From Sphingomonas sp. LY54 (GTDB lineage Bacteria; Pseudomonadota; Alphaproteobacteria; Sphingomonadales; Sphingomonadaceae): 64,000 bases of DNA. Positions 1-10,597 of this stretch are shown piece after piece. Within the stretch, counting starts at the first letter, position 1; each line of letters starts with the position of its first letter. A program made the translations under genes and the position numbers. The notes beneath the pieces were generated by a model. The model did no database searches. It saw only the letters and a program-made list of their open reading frames with translations, and was not told the DNA's origin. The stretch covers positions 1,819,501 through 1,883,500 of the forward strand of contig NZ_CP141588.1 in assembly GCF_035594035.1 (NCBI RefSeq), given 5' to 3'.

Positions 1-26
1 CTGACGGTCTCGATCAGCGGAAAGAT

Positions 27-326
27 CTAGCGGCTGGCGAGGCGGAGCTTGGCGAGGCTTTCGTCGCGCGAGGATGGCAGAGCATCGGCCTCAGGCAGCG
101 CAACCTCTTCTGGGAACAGGCTCTGCGACACCGGCGCATCGGCGCGGCGGCACTGGGCAACGACCACCGGGAAGAGCAGGTCGGTATTGCGTTCCACCGC
201 CGCGGCCGTTGCGTCGTTGCACGCGGCCTCACTCCGATAGACGGTGTCGGCCACGCTCACTTGCTGGCAGGCGGTATCCGCCTCGCCGCAGCCGAGAATC
301 GCCAGTACGTAAATTGCCGGACCCAT
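27..326 (-). CDS. Conserved small hypothetical protein
   Basis: A 99-residue protein that I cannot assign to a characterised family. It begins with a short hydrophobic stretch (AIYVLAIL) directly followed by GCGE and contains four cysteines, near residues 13, 20, 36 and 59, which could form disulphides or bind metal. I chose the ATG at 326 because a GGAGG sits at a proper distance upstream, whereas a GTG one codon earlier would be too close to it. It is divergent from the ABC exporter across a 108-bp gap. Similar short Cys-containing proteins are common in sphingomonads (from memory, unverified). Confidence 0.6.
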   Translation of the reverse strand: MGPAIYVLAILGCGEADTACQQVSVADTVYRSEAACNDATAAAVERNTDLLFPVVVAQCRRADAPVSQSLFPEEVALPEADALPSSRDESLAKLRLASR

Positions 327-434
327 CACTGCCTCCGCTCCTTCTAAGAGCTAAATGCTTGAAGGTATTTGCAGTTCCTATTGTTTCGCTTGCATAACTT
401 GGTGGGCCCGTCGCGCATCCCTATTTAGACGAGA

Positions 435-2255
<1,821 letters not shown>

Positions 2256-2305
2256 GAGACGAACCGGGCTCGACTTCGCTTCCTCCCGGTGCATAGGGTC
2301 GCCGC

Positions 2306-4086
<1,781 letters not shown>

Positions 4087-4087
<1 letters not shown>

Positions 4088-4494
4088 TGCGGGCCATCGA
4101 CGAGAGCATTTGCGTGTCCGGACAGGTCATGCCGGACCAGATCGAGGCGCTGAAGGCGGCCGGCTTTACGATGCTGGTCCAGAACCGTCCCGACGGAGAG
4201 GCGCCGGGCCAGCCAGGCAGCGCCGAACTGGCGGCGGCGGCGCAGGCGGCGGGCATGGCCTATCGCTACGTTCCGCTTGGGGCGGCCGGGCTCTCGCCGG
4301 AGCTGGTCGACGCCATGGGCGAGGCGCTCGATGCTGCGGAGGGGAAGGTGCTCGCTTTCTGCGCGGCCGGAATGCGCTCGACTTTCCTGTGGGCGCTGGC
4401 CCGCGCGGCGAGGGGCGACGATGCCGAAAGCCTGATCGCGAAGGCGGCGGCCGCAGGCTACGATCTGGGCCCTATTCGTCCGTATCTGGGCTGA
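4087..4494 (+). CDS. DUF442 / TIGR01244-type phosphatase-like protein
   Basis: A 135-residue protein of the tyrosine-phosphatase-like fold (DUF442, the domain fused to beta-lactamases in Blh proteins and often named a TIGR01244 sulphur transferase). The catalytic loop is FCAAGMRS near residue 98, so the Cys-x5-Arg loop is present but the usual preceding His is Phe. The N-terminal SGQVMPDQI is typical. The ATG at 4087 overlaps the recQ stop; a TTG one codon earlier is possible. Its 3' end overlaps the convergent DUF2007 gene by 23 bp. Physiological substrate unknown. Confidence 0.8.
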
Positions 4495-4681
4495 GCAGGG
4501 CTGCCGCCTCCGCGCGGTCGCGTTCCTCGACCATCAGCCGCATCGGCGCGAGCATGCCAAGGCCGAGGCCGGCAACGCCCTGGTCGAACAGAATCGTTTC
4601 GATCCCCTCGGCCGCCAGCCGCGCCCGCGCCATCCCGGCGCTCATGCTGTCGTAGAACAGGGCGATCTCGACCAGCGCCAT
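4472..4681 (-). CDS. DUF2007 domain small protein
   Basis: A 69-residue protein resembling DUF2007, called a putative signal-transducing protein. It has the usual pattern of an N-terminal strand (VEIALFYD), a helix that begins after a small-residue turn (MARARLAAEGIET), and a C-terminal LMVEERDRAEAAALL segment, an ACT/PII-like small fold. Its ATG overlaps the stop of the upstream DUF924 gene by one base (TAATG), so it is the third gene of a tldD-DUF924-DUF2007 unit. The molecular role is not established. Confidence 0.8.
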   Translation of the reverse strand: MALVEIALFYDSMSAGMARARLAAEGIETILFDQGVAGLGLGMLAPMRLMVEERDRAEAAALLSPDTDE

Positions 4682-5217
4682 TACCAGGGCACGACCTCGC
4701 CGGCCGCAATCTCCTCGGGCCGTGGCGTCCGGCCGAGGACCGCATTGCGATGAGGAAAGCGGCCGAAGCGAGCGATGACGTCATGGTGCAATTGCGCGAA
4801 ACGCAGCAGCTCCGGATCGCCCAGCGCGCCCATCAGCCGCACCGCCCGCTCCTGGTCGGCGAGCCTCTCGCTATGCTCGAACGGCATGTAGAGGAATGTG
4901 CGCTCGTTCTTGCCGAGTTGCTCGTCACAGCCGCGATCGACCGCCGCCCCGGCAATCGCCAGCGCGAGATGATCGGTGGCGAAGCTATCGGCATGGCCGC
5001 GGAACATGTTGCGCGGAAACTGGTCGAACAGGATCACGGCAGCCAGCGCCTCGCGGGGCGAACCGAGAAAGTCCTCGGGCAGGCGCTGCGCCTGCTCCTT
5101 CCAGAGGGCGCCGAACCGCTCGGTCGTTTCGGCGTCGAGCTCTGGGTCTGCCTTGAACCATTGCTCCGGCCGCAGCGCGAACCAGAAAGCGAGGACGTCG
5201 TCGGCCCAGGCGGTCAT
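4681..5217 (-). CDS. DUF924 family protein
   Basis: A 178-residue all-helical protein of family DUF924 (TPR-like fold). Family hallmarks are the N-terminal DDVLAFWF, the central FDQFPRNMFRG, the LALAIAG helix, FLYMPFEHSE and the C-terminal FGRFPHRNAVLGR. The ATG at 5217 overlaps the tldD stop as ATGA, so this start is strongly favoured over the longer open frame upstream, which only runs antisense to nothing functional inside tldD. It lies between tldD and DUF2007 in one operon. Biochemical function is unknown for the family. Confidence 0.9.
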   Translation of the reverse strand: MTAWADDVLAFWFALRPEQWFKADPELDAETTERFGALWKEQAQRLPEDFLGSPREALAAVILFDQFPRNMFRGHADSFATDHLALAIAGAAVDRGCDEQLGKNERTFLYMPFEHSERLADQERAVRLMGALGDPELLRFAQLHHDVIARFGRFPHRNAVLGRTPRPEEIAAGEVVPW

Positions 5218-6644
5218 GCCGCCGTGCCGCCGATGGTCAGGCCTTCGATCAGCAGGGTCGGCTGGCCGACGCCGGCCGGGACCGACTGGCCGCCCTTGCC
5301 GCAAATGCCGATGCCTTCGTCCAGCTCCATGTCGTTGCCGATCGCGCGCACCTTGGTGAGCACCGACGGTCCGTCGCCGATCAGGGTCGCGCCCTTGATC
5401 GGCGCGCCCAGCTTCCCGTTCTCGATCTTGTAGGCCTCGGTGCAGGAGAAGACGAACTTGCCGCTGGTGATGTCGACCTGGCCGCCGCCGAAGCTCTTGG
5501 CGTAGATGCCATTCTTGGCCCGGGCGAGGATTTCGCCCGGATCGTCCTTGCCGCCGAGCATGAAGGTGTTGGTCATGCGCGGCATCGGCGCGTGGGCAAA
5601 GCTCTCGCGTCGACCGTTGCCGGTCGGCTCGACGCCCATCAGCCGGGCGTTGAGGCGGTCGTGGATGTAGCCCTTGAGGATGCCGTCCTCGATCAAGGTG
5701 TTGCACTGCGTCGGCGTGCCCTCGTCGTCGATCGACAGCGAACCGCGCCGCTCGCCGATCGAGCCGTCGTCGACCACGGTGACGCCCGGCGCCGCAACCC
5801 GCTCGCCGATGCGGCCGGAGAAGGCCGACGTGCCCTTGCGGTTGAAATCGCCCTCCAGACCGTGCCCGATCGCCTCGTGCAGCAGCACGCCGGGCCAGCC
5901 GGGGCCGAGCACGACCGTCATTTCGCCGGCCGGCGCCGCGACCGATTCGAGGTTCACCAGTGCCTGGGCGAGCGCCATGTCGACGCCGCGGTTCCACGTC
6001 GCCGGATCGAACAGGTCGTCATAGAGATAGCGTCCGCCGAGCCCGTGGAAGCCGGTCTCGCGCCGGCCGTTCTGCTCGACGACGATCTGGACGTTGAGGC
6101 GGACGAGCGGGCGCACGTCATGCGCGACGAAGCCGTCCGGGCGGACGATGTCGATCACCGACCAGGATCCGGCCAGCGAGACCGACACCTGCTGGACGCG
6201 CGGGTCGCGCGCCCGCGCCGCGGCGTCGATCTGCTGGCAGAGCGCGACCTTGCGGGCGAAGGGGATCGCGCTCAGCGGGTCGGTATCGGTGTAGAGCGTG
6301 GCGTTGGTGCGGCGCGGCGGCGCGGGCCGGGGGCCTTTGGCGGGATCGAGCACCGCCATCGTCTCGGCGGCGCGTCGGATGGCCGCCTCGGACAGTTCGT
6401 TGGCGTGGGCGAAGGCGGTGGTCTCGCCGGAGACGCCGCGCAGTCCAAACCCGGCCTGGGTGTTGAAGTCGGCGCTCTTCAGCCGGCCGTCGTCGAAGCT
6501 GAACGCTTCCGAAGCCGTATATTGGAGATAGAGCTCGCCATCGTCGCAGCTTTGCAGCGCGTCGGCGGTGAGGCGGAGGGCCGCTTCGGGGCTGAGCCCG
6601 TCACTGCGGTAGAGGAAGCGGCGGGGATCGGCGATGCTGTTCAT
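5214..6644 (-). CDS. tldD: Metalloprotease subunit TldD
   Basis: A 476-residue TldD/PmbA-family protein. TldD forms a heterodimeric zinc metalloprotease with TldE, acting on unfolded or modified peptides in the cytoplasm. The zinc-binding HEAIGH motif is seen near residue 255, followed by the GLEGDF segment and the late family motif SCTEAYKIENG. Length is typical. No tldE is present in this window. The gene heads a coupled unit with DUF924 (ATGA) and DUF2007. Confidence 0.95.
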   Translation of the reverse strand: MNSIADPRRFLYRSDGLSPEAALRLTADALQSCDDGELYLQYTASEAFSFDDGRLKSADFNTQAGFGLRGVSGETTAFAHANELSEAAIRRAAETMAVLDPAKGPRPAPPRRTNATLYTDTDPLSAIPFARKVALCQQIDAAARARDPRVQQVSVSLAGSWSVIDIVRPDGFVAHDVRPLVRLNVQIVVEQNGRRETGFHGLGGRYLYDDLFDPATWNRGVDMALAQALVNLESVAAPAGEMTVVLGPGWPGVLLHEAIGHGLEGDFNRKGTSAFSGRIGERVAAPGVTVVDDGSIGERRGSLSIDDEGTPTQCNTLIEDGILKGYIHDRLNARLMGVEPTGNGRRESFAHAPMPRMTNTFMLGGKDDPGEILARAKNGIYAKSFGGGQVDITSGKFVFSCTEAYKIENGKLGAPIKGATLIGDGPSVLTKVRAIGNDMELDEGIGICGKGGQSVPAGVGQPTLLIEGLTIGGTAA

Positions 6645-6662
6645 GGCGCCGATATAGGGGCT

Positions 6663-6869
6663 TTAGGCCTCGTTGGCACCCTGATCCGCGGGCCCGCCCT
6701 TCAGGACGAACCTTTTGTCGCAATAGCCGCAATCGACGAAGCCCTTCTCGTCGATCTGCAGGTAGATGCGCGGATGGCCGAGCGCGGCGCTGATCTCGGT
6801 CGCGCCGTCGCAGGCGACGCGCGGCATGGTGACGTAGCTGATCTCGGGCGTGAAAGGATCGTCGGTCAT
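6663..6869 (-). CDS. CHCC zinc-finger domain small protein
   Basis: A 68-residue protein with the zf-CHCC signature: VACDG, then HPRIYLQID, then VDCGYCDKRFVL, giving a Cys-His-Cys-Cys zinc site. This matches the bacterial relatives of the mitochondrial complex I subunit NDUFS6/NUMM and stand-alone zinc-finger proteins. I chose the ATG at 6869 (MTDDPFTPE); an upstream start would add a low-complexity leader. It lies just upstream of tldD on the same strand with an 18-bp gap, so both may be co-transcribed. Confidence 0.85.
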   Translation of the reverse strand: MTDDPFTPEISYVTMPRVACDGATEISAALGHPRIYLQIDEKGFVDCGYCDKRFVLKGGPADQGANEA

Positions 6870-6905
6870 GGCCGCGCCCTTAGCAACGGGACGGCCTGCA
6901 GGCAA

Positions 6906-7070
6906 TCAGGCGAAAGCCGGCGCCGCCGTGGCGACCAGCGCAATGAACGCCGCGCCGATCGCCGAAAGCAACAATGCCCGGCTCGACCGAGATACGAGAG
7001 AAGCTGATCCGAGCATGGCCCCTGATCGCACGAGGCACGTAAAGCCCGCGTTGGCGTATAGGGTAAACAT
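6906..7070 (-). CDS. Possible small membrane-anchored peptide
   Basis: A 54-codon frame (MFTLYANAGF ... TAAPAFA) in the 246-bp gap between the zinc-finger gene and the ABC ATPase. The C-terminal 23 residues (ALLLSAIGAAFIALVATAAP) are hydrophobic like a membrane segment or an uncleaved signal. A purine-rich AAGAAGGA lies directly before the ATG, though closer than usual. The frame has a plausible start and the protein looks non-random, but there is no domain and its reality is uncertain. Confidence 0.38.
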   Translation of the reverse strand: MFTLYANAGFTCLVRSGAMLGSASLVSRSSRALLLSAIGAAFIALVATAAPAFA

Positions 7071-7115
7071 GTCCTTCTTGTTTGCGGCGACCGCAGGACG
7101 GGCTATGGCCCGGCC

Positions 7116-8051
7116 ATGTCCGACAGCAGCGCCGCCATCTCGATCCGCAATCTGGAAAAGACCTACAAAGGCGGCAAGCGCGCGCTCGACGGCGTCAGCC
7201 TCGATGTGCCGCGCGGCCAGATCTTCGGCCTGCTCGGGCCGAACGGCGCCGGCAAGTCGACGATGATCAACATCCTCGCCGGCCTGGTGAACAAGACCGG
7301 CGGCAGCGCGGAGATCTGGGGCTTCGACATCGACAAGCACCCACGCAACGCCAAATATTCGATCGGCATCGTCCCGCAGGAAATCCTGTTCGACCCCTTC
7401 TTCACCCCGGCAGAGACGCTCGACCAGCAGGCCGGGCTCTATGGAGTACCCAAGGCGAAGCGACGGACGATGGAGCTGCTTCGCGCCGTCCACCTCGAGG
7501 ACAAGGCCGGGGCCTATTCCCGCACCCTTTCCGGCGGCATGAAAAGGCGCCTGCTCGTCGCCAAGGCGATGGTCCATTCGCCGCCGATCCTGGTGCTCGA
7601 CGAACCGACCGCCGGGGTCGACATCGAGTTGCGCCAGCAGCTCTGGGACTATGTTCGCCGTCTCAATACCGAGGGCGTGACCGTGGTGCTCACCACCCAT
7701 TATCTCGAGGAGGCCGAGCAATTGTGCGATCGCATCGCGATCATCAACCACGGCCGCCTGATCGCCAACGAGCCAACCCGCGCGCTGGTCGGCATGGCCC
7801 AGGAAAAAGCCGTCGAGGTCACCGTCGACCGCGACATCACCGCCGCGCCGGACGCCTCCTGCTTCGACAAGATCGAGATCATCGGCGAGCGCACGCTCGC
7901 GATCACCTACCGCAAGGACCGGGTTAATGCGGGCGAAGTGCTGGCGGCGCTGCAGCGCGACGGCTTCGGCATCGTCGACGTCTCGACTCGCGAGGCGGAC
8001 CTCGAGGACGTGTTCCTGAATCTCACCCGCGCCTCCAACGCCCATGGCTGA
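7116..8051 (+). CDS. ABC-2 type transporter ATP-binding protein (YadG-like)
   Basis: A 311-residue ABC ATPase with Walker A GPNGAGKST near residue 41, signature LSGGMKRR near 138, Walker B ILVLDEPTAGVD near 159 and the H-loop TTHYLEEAE. The segments GLVNKTGG, LGIVPQE-like and TAGVDIELR match E. coli YadG, which works with the permease YadH. No permease gene lies next to it here; instead its last 8 bases overlap nadB. It would energise a separate inner-membrane ABC-2 permease. Substrate unknown. Confidence 0.88.
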   Translation: MSDSSAAISIRNLEKTYKGGKRALDGVSLDVPRGQIFGLLGPNGAGKSTMINILAGLVNKTGGSAEIWGFDIDKHPRNAKYSIGIVPQEILFDPFFTPAETLDQQAGLYGVPKAKRRTMELLRAVHLEDKAGAYSRTLSGGMKRRLLVAKAMVHSPPILVLDEPTAGVDIELRQQLWDYVRRLNTEGVTVVLTTHYLEEAEQLCDRIAIINHGRLIANEPTRALVGMAQEKAVEVTVDRDITAAPDASCFDKIEIIGERTLAITYRKDRVNAGEVLAALQRDGFGIVDVSTREADLEDVFLNLTRASNAHG

Positions 8052-9630
8052 TCACGCCTTTGACGTCATCGTCATCGGTTCGGGCGCAGCGGGGCTGAGC
8101 GCCGCCCTCAACGTTGCGCCGCACCTCAAGGTGGCGGTGCTGGCCAAGGGCGACATCTCCGCCGGATCGACCGCTTTTGCGCAGGGCGGCATCGCCGCGG
8201 TGCTCGAGGAAGGCGACACGTTCGAAAGCCATATCGAGGACACGATCGTCGCCGGGGCGGGGCTCAACGACCGCAAGACGGTCGAGTTCGTGGTCGAGAA
8301 CGCCCCCGCGGCGATCGAGCGGCTGGCGCAGCTCGGCGTCCCGTTCAACCCGGGAGAGACCGACCGCTGGCATCTGACCCGGGAGGGCGGCCACAGCCAT
8401 CGCCGCATCGTCCATGTCGACGATGCCACCGGCTGGGCGGTGCAGCAGGCGCTGGAGCAGGCCGCGCTGCGGCGGCCCAACATCACTTTGGTGCCGGACA
8501 TGGTCGCTATCGACCTCGTCAGTGGCCGCCACACCGTCGCCGAAACCGACGCGAAGCATGTCTGGGGCGTCTATGCCGTGAACCGCAAGACGGGGCGGGT
8601 CGACCTGCTGACCGGCCGTGCAACCGTGCTGGCCACCGGAGGCGCCAGCCGCGCCTGGGTCTATTCGACAAATCCGCGCGGCTCGACCGGAGACGGCATT
8701 GCCATGGCGTGGCGCGCCGGCTGCCGCGTGTCGAACATGGAATTCAACCAGTTCCACCCGACGTGCCTCTACCACCATGACGTCAAGAATTTCCTGATCA
8801 CCGAGGCGATGCGCGGCGAGGGCGGACAGCTGAAGATCCCGGGCACCGGCTACCGCTTCATGCCGGACTTCGATCCGCGGGCGGAGCTGGCGCCGCGCGA
8901 CATCGTCGCCCGCGCGATCGACCATGAGCTGAAGCGGCTCGGCCTCGATTTCGTCCATCTCGACATCAGCCACCGCGATCCCGAATTCATCGGCCAGCAT
9001 TTTCCGACGATCCAGGCCAAGCTGGCCGAGCTCGGCATCGACATCACGCGCGATCCGATCCCGGTCGTGCCCGCCGCCCATTATACGTGCGGCGGCGTGA
9101 TCGTGGATCTCGACGGTCGGACCGACGTCGCCGGCCTCTACGCGGCCGGAGAGGTGACACAATCGGGCCTCCATGGCGCCAACCGGCTGGCGTCCAATTC
9201 GGTGCTCGAATGCATCGTCTTCGGCCTTGCCGCGGCCGGGCATATCAACAGCAATTGGGCGGAGCTCCCCCCGCCGCCGCCGATCCGAGCGTGGGACGAG
9301 AGCCGCGTGACCGATTCGGACGAGGAGGTCGTCGTCCACCACAATTGGCGCGAGATCCGCCGCTTCATGTGGGATTATGTCGGCATCGTCCGCACCACCA
9401 AGCGGCTGGAGCGCGCGCTCAATCGGGTCAATCTGCTGCGCCAGGAAACCGAGGAATATTACGGCAATTTCCGCGTCACGCCGGATTTGGTCGAATTGCG
9501 CAACCTGGTCGAGGTCGCCGGCCTGATCGTGCAGTCCGCGCTGACCCGGCAGGAGAGCCGGGGCCTCCATTACACGCTCGATTATCCGGACCTGTTGCCG
9601 GACGCGGTCGATACGGTGCTGTCGCCCTAA
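8044..9630 (+). CDS. nadB: L-aspartate oxidase
   Basis: A 528-residue flavoprotein that oxidises L-aspartate to iminoaspartate, the first step of de novo NAD synthesis, in the cytoplasm. The N-terminal dinucleotide motif VIGSGAAGLSAAL (residues about 10-22), the fumarate reductase-like FAQGGIA, the REGGHSHRR active-site region and the late CGGVIVD and AAGEVTQSGLHGANRLASNS motifs are all present. It overlaps the preceding ABC ATPase gene by 8 bp and meets the minus-strand hydrolase gene with a 4-bp convergent overlap. nadA and nadC are not in the window. Confidence 0.96.
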   Translation: MADHAFDVIVIGSGAAGLSAALNVAPHLKVAVLAKGDISAGSTAFAQGGIAAVLEEGDTFESHIEDTIVAGAGLNDRKTVEFVVENAPAAIERLAQLGVPFNPGETDRWHLTREGGHSHRRIVHVDDATGWAVQQALEQAALRRPNITLVPDMVAIDLVSGRHTVAETDAKHVWGVYAVNRKTGRVDLLTGRATVLATGGASRAWVYSTNPRGSTGDGIAMAWRAGCRVSNMEFNQFHPTCLYHHDVKNFLITEAMRGEGGQLKIPGTGYRFMPDFDPRAELAPRDIVARAIDHELKRLGLDFVHLDISHRDPEFIGQHFPTIQAKLAELGIDITRDPIPVVPAAHYTCGGVIVDLDGRTDVAGLYAAGEVTQSGLHGANRLASNSVLECIVFGLAAAGHINSNWAELPPPPPIRAWDESRVTDSDEEVVVHHNWREIRRFMWDYVGIVRTTKRLERALNRVNLLRQETEEYYGNFRVTPDLVELRNLVEVAGLIVQSALTRQESRGLHYTLDYPDLLPDAVDTVLSP

Positions 9631-10484
9631 CCGGCGAGGAAGGCCTTCAGCTCGGCGCGGAATTTCGCGGGCTGGTCGTACATGATCATGTGGCCGCTAT
9701 TGGCGATCGCCGCGAGCCGCGCCTTGGGGGCGCGGGCGTAGGCGCGGCGATAGTTCGCCGCGACCCGCTCGGGAGGCACGTTTCCGCCCGGCGCCGGCGT
9801 CGCAAACACCACGGTCATCGGCGCGGCGATCCTGGGCAACTCCGGCGTCAGGTCGAGCAAAGCGAGTTCGTGGCTGGCGCGGGCAACGACGTCGGGGTCG
9901 CTCTTCGGCCCATTGGGTTCGTCGCTGCCGAACCGGCCCATCAGCGAGCTCATTAGCTGCCGCCCGCCAGGCGAGGACCCGAACAGGTCGCGCAGGCTGT
10001 TGGCCAGCGGCGCGATCCCGCTCGCGCTGGCGCCGAGGAGGCCGGCCGGCTCGGGCAGCATGTCGACGACCATCAGCCGCCCGACTTTGGCCGGATGGCG
10101 CACGGCGACCATCATCGCCAGCGTGCCGCCCATCGAATGGCCGACCAAGGCCGGCGCGCGCAGCCCCTCGGCCTCGATATAGCGGGCGATCTCGGCGGCA
10201 AGCGGCTGCAGGATCGCGCCCTTGGCGTTGCCGCCCGCCGGATGGCCGGCAAAGCCGGCGACCTGGACGAGGTGGTAGCGATGGCCGGGCACAGCCGCGA
10301 CCGTACCGTTCCAGATCGCGCGCGAGGCCGTAAGCCCCGGGATCATGATCACATCGGGCCCGCTGCCGTGCACGGTTACCGAAATCCTGTTGGACGCGAA
10401 GCGCGGGGCGGCGAGCAACGGCGACGGCATGACGCCACAGAAGCCGATCGCGAGCGCGGACTGGAGGAAGGACCTGCGGTTCAT
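9627..10484 (-). CDS. Exported alpha/beta hydrolase
   Basis: A 285-residue alpha/beta-fold hydrolase. The N-terminus NRRSFLQSALAIGF resembles a twin-arginine signal, with a likely cleavage after LLAA near residue 27, so the enzyme is probably periplasmic. The nucleophile elbow GHSMGG lies near residue 115, an acid is plausible near DMLPEP, and the C-terminal SGHMIMYDQP supplies the catalytic His. The oxyanion segment is MIPGLTASR. It is divergent from polA. Substrate cannot be predicted. Confidence 0.88.
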   Translation of the reverse strand: MNRRSFLQSALAIGFCGVMPSPLLAAPRFASNRISVTVHGSGPDVIMIPGLTASRAIWNGTVAAVPGHRYHLVQVAGFAGHPAGGNAKGAILQPLAAEIARYIEAEGLRAPALVGHSMGGTLAMMVAVRHPAKVGRLMVVDMLPEPAGLLGASASGIAPLANSLRDLFGSSPGGRQLMSSLMGRFGSDEPNGPKSDPDVVARASHELALLDLTPELPRIAAPMTVVFATPAPGGNVPPERVAANYRRAYARAPKARLAAIANSGHMIMYDQPAKFRAELKAFLAG

Positions 10485-10597
10485 GATGCTGTCCCTGCCA
10501 CCGCCGGGTTGAACGGGGGATTACGAAAGGGCGCGGCGATCCCCACACGCTGTCGCACCCCCTCCCATTGGCCGGACGACTAGGCTAGACCCGGCCG

